Of a DNA stretch of 64,000 bases, positions 46,113 to 55,352 are shown piece after piece. The stretch's first letter is position 1. Each line of letters starts with the position of its first letter. The DNA is from an uncultured Eubacteriales bacterium. GTDB lineage: Bacteria > Bacillota > Clostridia > Lachnospirales > Lachnospiraceae. The translations under genes and the position numbers were made by a program. Below the pieces are notes generated by a model. The model was not told the origin of the DNA. It saw only the letters and a list, made by a program, of their open reading frames with translations, and searched no databases. The stretch lies in NCBI GenBank assembly GCA_900314885.1, contig OMWY01000016.1, forward strand, positions 1 through 64,000, read 5' to 3'.

Positions 46113-47261
46113 TTATGCCATAATTTTTCTGAAAAGTTCTATAACCTGCTCTTTAGTAGCTTCACGCGGATTTCCCGGATAACAAGCATCGTTTAGAGCA
46201 TCTGTTGCAATAGTATCAAGGTCTTCTTCCTTAATCTTGTCAAGTGTCTTAGGAATGCCTACATCCTCTGAAAGTTTCCTTACAGCGGCGATTGCGGCAT
46301 CACGGTATTCATCCTTGCTCATGGAATCTACACCCTCAACACCCATTGCTCTCGCTATTTCTCTGAAACGCTCTCCTGTATAATCACGGTTGAATTCCAT
46401 GGAAATAGGAAGGAGCATAGCGCACGCGACACCGTGAGGAGTATCATAGTGAGCGCTGAGTGTATGCGCCATTGCGTGATCTATTCCAAGGCCAACATTT
46501 GAGAATCCCATACCTGCTATATACTGCGCAAGCGCCATTCCCTCTCGGCCTTCAGGCTTATTTGCGACAGCGTCGCGAAGATTCCTTGAAATTAACTTAA
46601 TAGCCTCAAGGTGGAACATATCAGTCATTTCCCAGGCGGCTTTTGTAGTATATCCTTCTATTGCATGAGTAAGAGCGTCCATACCTGTCGCGGCTGTAAG
46701 TCCCTTAGGCATAGTGCTCATCATGTCAGGGTCAATGACCGCTGTCTCAGGAATATCGTCAGGACCAACACATACGAACTTACGTTCCTTCTCCGGATCT
46801 GTAATTACATAATTTATGGTAACTTCGGCAGCGGTGCCCGCGGTTGTAGGTACAGCGATTGTAGGAACAGCATGATGCTTTGTAGGCGCAACCCCCTCAA
46901 GTGAGCGAACATCAGCGAACTCAGGGTTATTAATAATTATACCGATTGCCTTAGCTGTATCCATGGATGAGCCACCGCCGATAGCAATGATAGAGTCAGC
47001 CTTAGCTTCCTTAAAGGCGGCTACACCTTCCTGCACGTTCTGGATAGTAGGGTTTGGTTTAATCTTTGAGTAAACCGAATACTCGATTTTTGCTTCATCG
47101 AGCAGGTCGGTAACCTTCTTTGTAACACCGAATTTGATGAGGTCAGGATCGGAAGTGACGAAGACCTTCTTCCATCCCTTTGCGGCTACAATTCCGGGGA
47201 TCTCCTTGATTGCGCCATGTCCGTGATAAGAAACACCATTCAATACAATACGTTCTGCCAT
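46113..47261 (-). CDS. fucO: Iron-containing alcohol dehydrogenase, lactaldehyde reductase-like
   Basis: Reduces L-lactaldehyde to 1,2-propanediol (or a related aldehyde/diol pair) with NADH. The 382 residues carry IGGGSSMDTAKA for the dinucleotide, IAVPTTAGTAAEVT, DALTHAIEGYTT and GIDHAMAHTLSAHYDTPHG, which hold the Asp and three His that bind the metal. The beginning LNGVSYHGHGAIKEIPG is typical of FucO. Monocistronic with a strong promoter and a palindrome in its leader. Fits a fucose/rhamnose-to-propanediol route, although no aldolase is in the window. Confidence 0.88.
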   Translation of the reverse strand: MAERIVLNGVSYHGHGAIKEIPGIVAAKGWKKVFVTSDPDLIKFGVTKKVTDLLDEAKIEYSVYSKIKPNPTIQNVQEGVAAFKEAKADSIIAIGGGSSMDTAKAIGIIINNPEFADVRSLEGVAPTKHHAVPTIAVPTTAGTAAEVTINYVITDPEKERKFVCVGPDDIPETAVIDPDMMSTMPKGLTAATGMDALTHAIEGYTTKAAWEMTDMFHLEAIKLISRNLRDAVANKPEGREGMALAQYIAGMGFSNVGLGIDHAMAHTLSAHYDTPHGVACAMLLPISMEFNRDYTGERFREIARAMGVEGVDSMSKDEYRDAAIAAVRKLSEDVGIPKTLDKIKEEDLDTIATDALNDACYPGNPREATKEQVIELFRKIMA

Positions 47262-47289
47262 TGCTTATGCCTCCTTATGTCTGCCAGAG

Positions 47290-47366
47290 TTGGCACATTT
47301 GCCAAATCACTCCGTTGTTTAATGCCTTGCATTATTAATTATACACATATGAAACGGTATTTTCAA
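47290..47366 (-). promoter_or_regulatory. fucO promoter with leader palindrome
   Basis: Minus-strand TTGAAA (47361-47366), 17-bp spacer, TATAAT (47338-47343). The perfect palindrome TTGGCA-CATT-TGCCAA (47290-47305) sits between the promoter and the ribosome site and may be an operator. It does not match the Rex consensus TTGTGAAnnnnTTCACAA. Confidence 0.75.
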
Positions 47367-47402
47367 GTGGTAATATAGTAAATTTGCACATATAAAAAGT
47401 CA

Positions 47403-47444
47403 AAAAAATGACCGCCCACTCCCTTAAAGTTGCGGTCATTTTTT
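47403..47444. terminator. A/T-flanked hairpin between xfp and fucO
   Basis: A 13-bp stem (47403-47415 with 47432-47444) with a 16-base loop and A/T runs on both sides, terminator-like in either direction. It lies upstream of the fucO promoter, so it probably insulates fucO from xfp. Confidence 0.7.
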
Positions 47445-47539
47445 GATCAACTAAGGGCAAAACCGTCTACTGGTAGTGCCTCTCTATCTATACTATAACA
47501 TTTTTGTTCAAAGGCATCAAGAGAAAGTTAAGATATCAA

Positions 47540-47566
47540 AAAAGGCGGCAATATCTGCCGCCTTTT
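47540..47566 (-). terminator. Terminator of xfp
   Basis: AAAAGGCGGCA (47540-47550) pairs with TGCCGCCTTTT (47556-47566); on the minus strand TTTTTTGATATC follows. The GGCGGCA stem is the same as after both lgt genes. Confidence 0.85.
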
Positions 47567-47605
47567 CTTATCTATCCAAGTTCCATCACTTCGTGATGGA
47601 AAAAC

Positions 47606-49984
47606 TTATCTATCCTTCCACTTCCACTCGGAAACCTCAGGAAGGTCTACGCCGTACTCATGTATGTACTGAGCATGCTCTACGAGCTTGTCGCTCATCT
47701 TCTGGTAGAGATAAGCGCCGCGATTGCCGAGCTGTGGCAGATAGCGGAGAGCCGCCTGTACAAGGTGGAAACGGTCTATATGGTTCTGTACTCTGACATC
47801 AAAGGTCGTAGTGATAGTACCCTCTTCATGATATCCCCTTACATGCATCATACGGTTGTTGTGACGTCTGTATGTAAGCTCATGAATAAGTGTAGGGTAG
47901 CCGTGGAAATTGAAAAGTACCGGCTTATCCTTAGTAAAGAGCATATCATACTCCTCATCTGAGAGACCGTGTGGATGCTCATTCTGAGGCTGAAGCTTGA
48001 AGAGATCGACTACATTTATGAATCTGATCTTAAGCTCAGGGAGCTCCTCGCGTAATATAGAAACCGCCGCGAGAGCCTCAAGCGTAGGAGTCTCACCCGC
48101 GCAGGCAAATACGATATCAGGATCTCCGCCCTGGTCATTAGAAGCCCAATCCCAGATGCTGATGCCCTGCGTGCAGTGCTTTACAGCCTCAGGCATGGAG
48201 AGCCACTGAGGACGAGGATGCTTGCTCGCGATCACAACATTTACATAGTTGCGGCTTCTTAAGCAGTGATCCATGGTTGAAAGGAGGCAGTTCGTATCCG
48301 GTGGAAGGTAAATTCTTACAACGTCCGCCTTCTTGTTGGCTATGTGGTCCATGAAGCCCGGATCCTGGTGGGTAAAGCCGTTATGATCCTGCTGCCATAC
48401 GGTTGAGCACATGAGGAGGTTAAGACTTGCGATTTCCTCTCTCCAAGGAAGCTGGTTGCAAACCTTGAGCCACTTAGCGTGCTGAGCGACCATGGAGTCC
48501 ACGATACGTGAAAATGCCTCGTATGTGTCAAAGAAGCCATGACGGCCTGTAAGGAGATAGCCCTCAAGCCAGCCTTCGCACATATGCTCTGAAAGCATGG
48601 AATCCATTACACGGCCAAAACGTGAGAGATGGTCATCCTCGTCAGTCATCCGGGCGTTCCAGTCTCTGTCAACCTCGTCAAATACAGCAGAGAAGCGGTT
48701 TGAGTTATTCTCATCAGGTGAGAATATACGGAAGTTCTTCGCTTCAGCGTTAAGCTTAAATATATCTCTTATAAACGCGCCGAGATTTGAAGTATCCTGG
48801 CTTTCCTTCTCGCCATGGTGGCCTATCTCAAAGGCATAATCCCTGAAATCAGGAAGGCGAAGATCACGGAGAAGCTTACCGCCGTTAGCGTGCGGATTGG
48901 CGCCGATTCTGTGGTTTCCTTCAGGCGCGAGAGCCGCGAGCTCAGGGATAAGACGACCATTTTCATCGAAGAGCTTCTCAGGATGGTAGCTGTGAAGCCA
49001 GTCGGAGAGAATTTCCAGGTGCTCAGGCTTATCCATCATGATAGGAACCTGATGCGCAAGGAAATTGCCCTCTATACGGTTGCCGTCGACTACCTTAGGA
49101 CCTGTCCAGCCCTTAGGAGTGCGGAGGATAATCATAGGCCATACAGGACGCTCAGCGTTATTATTCTCGCGGGCATTCTTCTGTATTTCCTTGATTCTTT
49201 CGATAACGGTATCGAGGGTCTCAGCCATCTTACGGTGCATAGGCATAGGATCGTCACCCTCAACAAAGTAAGGCTCCCAGCCGCAGCCATGGAAGAAGTC
49301 GACGAGCTCTTCGTGAGAGAGTCTTCCGAAAATGGTTGGGTTCGCAATCTTATATCCGTTAAGGTGGAGAATAGGAAGAACAGCTCCATCATTTACAGGA
49401 TTTATGAACTTATTGCACTGCCATGAAGTAGCGAGAGGGCCTGTCTCAGCCTCGCCATCGCCGACAACGGTAGCAGCGATAAGATCAGGGTTATCGAAAA
49501 TGGCGCCACAGGCGTGAGCTATAGAGTAGCCAAGCTCGCCGCCCTCGTGGATGGAGCCCGGTGTCTCAGGCGCGCAGTGGCTAGGAACGCCACCCGGGAA
49601 TGAGAACTGCTTGAAGAGCTTCTGCATACCGGCTTCGTCCTGAGATACGTTTGGATAAACCTCGCTGTAGGTGCCATCGAGGTAATCATTCGCTATAAAG
49701 AAATTTCCGCCATGTCCGGGACCCGAAAGAAGGATGAGGTCGAGATCATAGCGCTTAATCGCACGGTTTAAGTGGGTGAAAATGAAGTTCTGGCCCGGAA
49801 CGGTGCCCCAGTGGCCGACAATCTTCTTCTTGATCATATCCATGGTAAGAGGCTTCTTAAGAAGCGGGTTATCAAGGAGATAGAGCTGGGCGGCTGAAAG
49901 ATAGTTGGCAGCCATCCAGTAGCGGTTCATTTTGTCGAGAAGTTCGTCCGTGATAGGTCCCTTCTCTTCAATCATTGTTTCCAT
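47606..49984 (-). CDS. xfp: Xylulose-5-phosphate/fructose-6-phosphate phosphoketolase
   Basis: Thiamine-diphosphate enzyme splitting X5P (or F6P) with phosphate into acetyl phosphate and a triose (or erythrose) phosphate. The 792 residues are standard; [44 protein letters not shown] in parts, [14 protein letters not shown] (ThDP/Mg site) and the [19 protein letters not shown] block are all present. The start at 49984 (METMIEEKG) is preferred because AAAGGA then sits six bases before it. Monocistronic under a near-consensus promoter, hence likely highly expressed. Pta/Ack are not in the window. It links pentose use (isomerase/XylB) to acetate and ATP. Confidence 0.97.
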   Translation of the reverse strand: METMIEEKGPITDELLDKMNRYWMAANYLSAAQLYLLDNPLLKKPLTMDMIKKKIVGHWGTVPGQNFIFTHLNRAIKRYDLDLILLSGPGHGGNFFIANDYLDGTYSEVYPNVSQDEAGMQKLFKQFSFPGGVPSHCAPETPGSIHEGGELGYSIAHACGAIFDNPDLIAATVVGDGEAETGPLATSWQCNKFINPVNDGAVLPILHLNGYKIANPTIFGRLSHEELVDFFHGCGWEPYFVEGDDPMPMHRKMAETLDTVIERIKEIQKNARENNNAERPVWPMIILRTPKGWTGPKVVDGNRIEGNFLAHQVPIMMDKPEHLEILSDWLHSYHPEKLFDENGRLIPELAALAPEGNHRIGANPHANGGKLLRDLRLPDFRDYAFEIGHHGEKESQDTSNLGAFIRDIFKLNAEAKNFRIFSPDENNSNRFSAVFDEVDRDWNARMTDEDDHLSRFGRVMDSMLSEHMCEGWLEGYLLTGRHGFFDTYEAFSRIVDSMVAQHAKWLKVCNQLPWREEIASLNLLMCSTVWQQDHNGFTHQDPGFMDHIANKKADVVRIYLPPDTNCLLSTMDHCLRSRNYVNVVIASKHPRPQWLSMPEAVKHCTQGISIWDWASNDQGGDPDIVFACAGETPTLEALAAVSILREELPELKIRFINVVDLFKLQPQNEHPHGLSDEEYDMLFTKDKPVLFNFHGYPTLIHELTYRRHNNRMMHVRGYHEEGTITTTFDVRVQNHIDRFHLVQAALRYLPQLGNRGAYLYQKMSDKLVEHAQYIHEYGVDLPEVSEWKWKDR

Positions 49985-50045
49985 GTACATTCCTTTCGCA
50001 TACGACTTGTTTAGAGTATGCTAAATTATTTTTGATACATGTGAA

Positions 50046-50074
50046 ATTATAACCGCTCATGGGGCAAATGTCAA
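50046..50074 (-). promoter_or_regulatory. xfp promoter
   Basis: Minus-strand TTGACA (50069-50074), exactly 17 bp, TATAAT (50046-50051): a consensus match at both hexamers, giving a leader of about 55 bases. Confidence 0.9.
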
Positions 50075-50134
50075 GAGGAAAATATGTCGTTTGGCCTCAT
50101 TTATTAAGTTTAAGTGGCTATGTTTTGCGTTATT

Positions 50135-51665
50135 CTAAACTTTTTTATATTTTTCTATTTTCTCCGCTGCCACGTTTTCTTTTGTCACTTCATAATAATC
50201 GCTGTTAACAGTATCCTTATATTTACCTTTAGCATTTTCCGTTGATAAATTAATATTGCCAAATTCATCATAATCTGCTTTATGGTGATTGTCTTTTCCT
50301 TGCGCGGCCTCTATTCTTTTTCTGATATAATCCCGCATTCCTGCGTTCGTACAGTAAATATAGCATCCCTTCATTCCGCGTGTCATAAGAGTTCTATACG
50401 TGTTCTTTATGATTTCATCCGCACGAACCTTAGCCTCTTCAGGTGAACTTTTCGCAAGCTTTTTAAGTCCCTTAATTGACTGATCGGTAGAAGCACGCCT
50501 GGTAAAGTCGGTAATAACCTTACCACTTTCATAGCGCATATCATCACCGATAATAACACCAACATAGTCAAATTCAAGCCCCTGGGTCGTATGAATACAT
50601 CCCGCCTCATTTACAGAATCAGGGCTTATTGCGAATGCCTGCCCATTTTGGAGATTCCAGCTTATTCCGAAATCGCCAATCTGAATATCATGATAATTTG
50701 TATTTTTCCTTTCGCTTGTTGGCCATTCCCAACAGTAGCCGGCAAGGATTCTGGCTCTATTGGCAAGCTTATTTTTCTCAATAATAAGCTGCCTAACTTC
50801 TTCAGGTGTATCAAACACACGAATATCATAGTCCGGACTATCCATGGTAAAATTTGCGGTATCGCGAATCTGCAGTAAATCATCAATAAAGGCTATGTAA
50901 CCATCAGACCCATTGCATCTGAATTGAGATACAAGCTGCATTTCAGTTACCTCTGAGCCCTCTGCTTCAGACCATCTCCTTATCTCGTCTACGGAACCTA
51001 TATCGCTCATCGTAACTCGTTGACTTTCATCAATAAAAAAATACGGAACATATGGCAGAATGAATTATTTCTTTGATCTGATTTACACCCTTATTGTGAA
51101 ATATACCCGATTTTTCATTTAATCGGTGAGCTTCATCCACCAAAAGCGTTTGTATAAGGTTATTCTCCGTATCCGTATAGCAGCCGGATCCCTTGAACAT
51201 GTTATCTACGCTGCTCTTTCTTATGTTGCCCTTGAGCTTGGCGGCGTATACTTCTCTTGGCGCGGTATTTTTTGACACATACTGGACAACCATTCGATTA
51301 GCCCCGCCCGTGTACGTCTCTACTAATGAATCGGATTTTTCTACTTTAGATAATTTTTCCCACTGTTTTAGTTCCACTATCACCATTTCCGGTGTACTTT
51401 TCTCATTATAACCGGATATAATGAAATCTACACGCTTTGCTGTCTGGGGAATATTATATTCTATAACAATTCCTGCATCATTCGGGATTTCGTCATCTTT
51501 AATAACCATATACATGCGGCTCATGGAATTCACCCAGGACATAAATTCATTCTTTTGTGTATGGCGTCCCATTTTCTCAAATATTTCAGCCTCAATTTCA
51601 TCTGCGAGTGTCTCATTTTCGACGCTCTTCATAAAATCCGTTTTCAATCCATCATAAATAATCAT
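50135..51665 (-). pseudogene. DUF2075-type helicase/nuclease, deleted and frameshifted
   Basis: Two frames make one degraded gene. The first (51665-51030) has the N-terminal nuclease-like part (RVDFIISGYNEKSTPEMVIVE, LKQWE with D...E-x-K character) then jumps from VETYTGGANR straight to MVVQYVSKNTAPREV and DEAHRLNEKSG, so about 200 residues including the Walker A loop are missing. A run of seven A (51035-51041) where six fit breaks the frame; the continuation, from SDIGSVDEIRRW to QFRCNGSDGYIAF and IHTTQGLEFDYVGV, runs to 50135. The gene cannot give an active ATPase. Family role: DUF2075 proteins occur in defence islands. Confidence 0.8.
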
Positions 51666-51692
51666 ATATTATTATAATTCCTCCCACTATTT

Positions 51693-51732
51693 TCTGATGC
51701 AGAGAATTCCCTATGCAAAAATCAAATTTCAT
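51693..51732 (-). pseudogene. Relic of the NPPY methylase start
   Basis: From an ATG at 51730-51732 the minus strand reads MKFDFCIGNSLHQ, identical to the intact methylase start at 38632 (MKFDFCIGNPPYQ) over nine residues and nearly all bases, including the GAAAGGAGT ribosome site in front. The NPPY motif is mutated and the frame then runs into the DUF2075 pseudogene start. Confidence 0.75.
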
Positions 51733-51748
51733 ATCAAACTCCTTTCAC

Positions 51749-51890
51749 TATCCACGGGACCTAGCGACAGTGACAGGCCTCGTATAATTGCGCTTCGCAC
51801 AATTCTAGTCGTAGCCAACTCTCCCACGGCTTACGCTGCTGGTCCTTCTCTACGACAACACCTGGCACGGGTATTCCTAGCCATGGTAAA
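51749..51890. repeat. Palindrome-rich insert
   Basis: Contains CCACGGGACC near 51755, a GCGCTTCGC-capped hairpin (51786-51804), ACTCTCCCACGG and CTGGCACGGG, pieces like those in the 60-bp elements at 38671 and 40118. It holds the same position relative to the methylase relic as copy A does to the intact methylase. No gene seen in the 250-bp gap. Confidence 0.5.
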
Positions 51891-51916
51891 GTCTTACTTC
51901 TAGCTATTCCTGTCAT

Positions 51917-52273
51917 TTAATCTACTATTTGCGCGCACATGGCAAGATGCCGTCTTTGCGAAGCAGAAAGTATCAACTCACTTTCACTTCCATGAATCTC
52001 GCTATGATACTTATTATTTCTCGACGGTAGATATTTCACAAGCGCTTCTGTTTCAAGACAATTAGAAACCCTTACTTTAATAATTGTTCCTGAAAGCCTC
52101 TTGCTCATGTCTGCTTTAACTTCCTCGTCACTCCTGTAATCTCCTCTGTCAACCGACAGACCATTTTTATCTCTAAAAACTGCCGATGATCCTCTGCCAT
52201 TTTTCTTCCAAAACATTTCTGTCGGAAGTACGGCCCTATATAAGCCCTCATCCCCAAAAAACTTATCATTCAT
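51917..52273 (-). CDS. 118-residue protein, partner of the NWNGYG gene
   Basis: Not characterised to my knowledge. Soluble, no signal. Visible blocks are YRAVLPTEMFWKKNGRGSS, AVFRDKNGLSVDRGDY, VRVSNCLETEALVKYLPS and NNKYHSEIHGSESELILS, the last with conserved-looking His residues. It overlaps the end of the 150-residue gene by 8 bp, so the two form a coupled pair. A toxin-antitoxin or defence-accessory role is conceivable from the setting but is not shown. Confidence 0.75.
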   Translation of the reverse strand: MNDKFFGDEGLYRAVLPTEMFWKKNGRGSSAVFRDKNGLSVDRGDYRSDEEVKADMSKRLSGTIIKVRVSNCLETEALVKYLPSRNNKYHSEIHGSESELILSASQRRHLAMCAQIVD

Positions 52274-52718
52274 AGAATTCTCCTACAATCTTATTAATTT
52301 GATCTTCATCACACCTTATAGCAAAATCTCTTTCATTGCCCTTCTTGTCAACTAAATAAACTGCTGCCTCATCACTCTCATCAATATTGAACTCCAGGTA
52401 TGATTCATTTTCGCCGTCATATTCTAACTGTATGGTATCATCGGCTGTTTGAAAAATCTCGGGTTGCTTATTCAAGTTTGGAAGTAACTCAGCAACCTTG
52501 TCAATTATCTCTTTAGATATCGGCTCTGCGCCATATCCATTCCAATTACTATCCAGTTTACTTATCTCATCTAATTTTGCCATTGCTTTATCAACGCCGT
52601 CATTAGCACTCTTAGATTTGTTCTTATATAAATCAAGCGTAAAGACATAAACCTTGTAAGCCTCCGGCTCACTTAAATTTCTTAGCATTGATACTGTCTT
52701 CTCTACTGTACCCATCAT
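52266..52718 (-). CDS. 150-residue NWNGYG-motif protein
   Basis: Intact homologue of the nonsense-mutated gene at 39591-40049. It has an N-terminal helical part (TVEKTVSMLRNLSEPEAYK), LDSNWNGYGAEPISKE, QTADDTIQLEYDGENESYLEF and an acidic C-terminus. No catalytic motif recognised. Start at MMGTVEKT with AGGTGAT before it. Coupled with the 118-residue gene. Confidence 0.78.
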   Translation of the reverse strand: MMGTVEKTVSMLRNLSEPEAYKVYVFTLDLYKNKSKSANDGVDKAMAKLDEISKLDSNWNGYGAEPISKEIIDKVAELLPNLNKQPEIFQTADDTIQLEYDGENESYLEFNIDESDEAAVYLVDKKGNERDFAIRCDEDQINKIVGEFYE

Positions 52719-52921
52719 AATTATATCACCTCCAACGTGTCAATTAATACTACCAAATATGCTCAAGCAAAATCCTTATGTAGCACATCCATGCCTTCTT
52801 TCACTCACTACGTGAGCGGGTCCCTCTCTACGGCAATAGGTACCATTCTTCCTTTCATTTCCAACCATTTCTGTTTTTTCCTACATCCATTATACCACAC
52901 GGCTTGTAATGGCTCAAGCAT
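52719..52921. other. Gap without genes
   Basis: About 200 bp with a small TCACTACGTGA palindrome near 52803 and fragments like those in the 60-bp elements; nothing coding is seen. Confidence 0.5.
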
Positions 52922-53209
52922 TTACTTTGTTGCCTTCAGTTCTCTGTAGATTACAGTCTTCCCACCTCGCCAGTCCTTTATTTTACACTGAATAGGATTT
53001 ACGTCCGGTTCTCCTTCTGTCTCAAAGAAGCTATACTGATGTCCCTCCTCGACCTTGCCACCTTGCGGAACTGAGTCCGTGAGTCCATCCATCTGCCAGA
53101 GATTACAGCATATAATATTCTTTCCCGTGGTCTTGTCCTTAAGAAGAGCAGGCAGTACTATGTTAACCGGATACGAGTCCAAATCTATCAGCTTATCCAA
53201 TATGTACCT
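52922..53209 (-). pseudogene. Subunit M relic with in-frame internal deletion
   Basis: Reads ILDKLIDLDSYPVNIVLPAL, LKDKTTGKNII, then directly CCNLWQMDGLTDSVPQGG and on to IKDWRGGKTVIYREL. Against the intact gene (40198-41196) the first block matches the N-terminus and the second the C-terminus; the middle 216 codons are absent without loss of frame. It is also cut at the 5' end, with a TAG just before the homology. The only possible start is TTG at 53200. Confidence 0.88.
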
Positions 53210-53234
53210 CTATAAAAATCTTGGGTCAGAAATT

Positions 53235-54818
53235 TCATACTATTCCTTCAGTCACCCACTCACTAAGTGTTTTATCGTTTGTAGAAAAGTTTGCGCCAAT
53301 CTTTATAATCTTCTTACCTGACGATTCATAAGGCACTGCGTAGCCTTTGGTTTCAATCTGTTCTAAGGCTTCCTTGGCGGACAAATCCTTCTTAAACTCG
53401 AAAATATACACATATTTTTCATTCTCTACAATAAAATCACTTCTTCCCTTTGATGAATGGACCTCTGCACTCACATATTGTCCTAAAAGAGCAAATATTA
53501 CATACACAAGATTTCTCCATTCCTGTTCATTTGCAGGAGTTGTTCCTTCCCAATATGGTATTGATGCTAATAAGGCCTTTATCATATTCATAAATTTATC
53601 GACAGCGCCATCATCGAGAAATTCCAACATAGAACCTATACTAAATTTTCCCAAATCATACGAATAATCGGGCGACAGCGTAGGAACCAGAGATGAATAA
53701 AAACCATACTTCACTTCATCGTTTGGAAATGACAGTTTATATTCTTTTACTAGTTTGTCATACCCGCTTATAGTAAGGTATCCGGTCTGATAGAAGAGTG
53801 GTATGACATTGGGACTTTCCGCCCTATAGTTTGTCATATCATCTTCACTTGCCGTAACTCCATCTTCAAACATTTCTATATTAATGCCTGATTTCTTTAT
53901 ACTGTTAATAAGAAATGTAGGCGTTCCGGTACTGAACCAAAAATTATCAAGTTCACCATCTGATAGGGCGTTAATCAGACTGAATGGATTATAAACTCCC
54001 TTTCCTTCCTTACTGAAATGATATCCATCATAATATTGTCTAAGTTCCCCAACACACTCATTGACGCCAATATCCATTGAATCAGCCATCTCTGTTATTT
54101 CTTTGCCATATGCATGAATCATTTCTTCCTCCGTAATACCACATATTTCGGCATATCGCGGATTCAGAGATATATCCTTTAACTGATTTACATCCGAAAA
54201 TAAGGACACCTTATTAAATTTGGTAACTCCTGTAACAAATGCAAATTTTATATATTTATCTCCATCCTTAAGCGCGCAATAGAAGCCCTTTAAAATTCGT
54301 CTGTTAATTTCCTCAAGTTCATTATTTACAGACATATTATCAATTAACGGTTTGTCATATTCGTCTATTAAAATAACAACGTTTTTTCCGGTCTGCTCAC
54401 TAACTTCCTTCATAAGATTGACAAATCTATCCCCAAGAATATCATTTTCGCGTGCGGGAAGATTGTATTTTTCCTCATATGTTCTTAGGAATGTTAGTAG
54501 TTTTTTGTTTAGCTCATCTGCATTCGTATAATTACCTGTCGCAAAACTGAGATTAAAAACCGGATATGGTTCCCAAGGTGTTTGGCTCTCATTTTCTACT
54601 TTTTCAATGCTAAGACCATTAAACAGCTCCTTTTTACCTTCGAAGTATGCTTCGATAGTCGATAGGAACAAGCTCTTTCCGAATCTTCTGGGTCTGCTCA
54701 AAAAGTATACCTTGTTCCTGCTCACAAGATCGTATATATATCGCGTCTTGTCAACGTATATATAATCATTTTTCCGCAAATCCTCAAATGACTGTATTCC
54801 AATCGAAAGTTTTCTCAT
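53235..54818 (-). CDS. AAA-ATPase-like / PD-(D/E)XK nuclease-family protein
   Basis: The 527 residues match the widespread family of Clostridia and Bacteroidetes proteins with an AAA-ATPase-like domain (YVDKTRYIYDLVSRNKVYF, RPRRFGKSLFLST as P-loop, VILIDEYDKP as Walker B) and a C-terminal PD-(D/E)XK domain (GRSDFIVENEKYVYIFEFK: Asp...Glu-x-Lys). Copies are often numerous and hypervariable; cellular role is unknown, perhaps defence or transposition related. AAAGGAAAT precedes the ATG. It follows trmL by 14 bp. Confidence 0.9.
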   Translation of the reverse strand: MRKLSIGIQSFEDLRKNDYIYVDKTRYIYDLVSRNKVYFLSRPRRFGKSLFLSTIEAYFEGKKELFNGLSIEKVENESQTPWEPYPVFNLSFATGNYTNADELNKKLLTFLRTYEEKYNLPARENDILGDRFVNLMKEVSEQTGKNVVILIDEYDKPLIDNMSVNNELEEINRRILKGFYCALKDGDKYIKFAFVTGVTKFNKVSLFSDVNQLKDISLNPRYAEICGITEEEMIHAYGKEITEMADSMDIGVNECVGELRQYYDGYHFSKEGKGVYNPFSLINALSDGELDNFWFSTGTPTFLINSIKKSGINIEMFEDGVTASEDDMTNYRAESPNVIPLFYQTGYLTISGYDKLVKEYKLSFPNDEVKYGFYSSLVPTLSPDYSYDLGKFSIGSMLEFLDDGAVDKFMNMIKALLASIPYWEGTTPANEQEWRNLVYVIFALLGQYVSAEVHSSKGRSDFIVENEKYVYIFEFKKDLSAKEALEQIETKGYAVPYESSGKKIIKIGANFSTNDKTLSEWVTEGIV

Positions 54819-54832
54819 TTATTATTTCCTTT

Positions 54833-55333
54833 CTAATCTTCCTTCCACGATAGCCTATGGAGCTCTCCGGTTTCGCGGAGACCTGTGAAGTTATTCTGCC
54901 TTAGGGCTTCGTAGAGAACTATAGCGACGGAATTGCAGAGATTTAATGAGCGTTCGTCACCTGCCATAGGAATTCTTATACAGTCCTCCTCGTGGTCAAC
55001 CAATATTTCCTCAGGTATTCCGCGACTCTCCGGCCCGAACATGATATAATCACCGGGATTAAATTTCACATCCGTATATACCTGATGGGCCTTGGTGGTC
55101 GCGAGCCACACTCTGTGACCGTCCGAAGCCTTCTTAAAATCAGCGTAATCATTGTGCACAGTAAGATCAAGGCGGGGCCAGTAATCAAGCCCCGCCCGCT
55201 TTATATATTTATCCGATAAAACAAATCCAAGTGGCTTTATTAAATGAAGGGAATTACCCGACGCCACACAGGTACGCCCGATATTTCCCGTATTATACGG
55301 AATCTCCGGTTCATAAAGTACTATATTAAACAT
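54833..55333 (-). CDS. trmL: tRNA (cytidine/uridine-34 2'-O)-methyltransferase
   Basis: SPOUT-class enzyme methylating the wobble ribose of leucine tRNAs with AdoMet. The 166 residues show NIVLYEPEIPYNTGNIGRT at the N-terminus, MFGPESRGIPEEIL, and the knotted C-terminal IRIPM...RSLNLCNSVAIVLYEAL. Length is standard. It follows the two-receiver gene by 19 bp, suggesting cotranscription from the proB side. Confidence 0.95.
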   Translation of the reverse strand: MFNIVLYEPEIPYNTGNIGRTCVASGNSLHLIKPLGFVLSDKYIKRAGLDYWPRLDLTVHNDYADFKKASDGHRVWLATTKAHQVYTDVKFNPGDYIMFGPESRGIPEEILVDHEEDCIRIPMAGDERSLNLCNSVAIVLYEALRQNNFTGLRETGELHRLSWKED

Positions 55334-55352
55334 TTAACTTCCTTCATATCTA

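Noticed and set aside
48815..49426. 203-residue plus-strand frame
   Set aside because: It lies wholly inside xfp on the opposite strand; composition follows the antisense of that gene.
51030..51045. Programmed frameshift at the seven-A run
   Set aside because: The gene also lacks its Walker A region, so decay is the simpler explanation.
51697..51903. 68-residue plus-strand frame
   Set aside because: It reads through the methylase relic and palindromes on the opposite strand and has no ribosome site.
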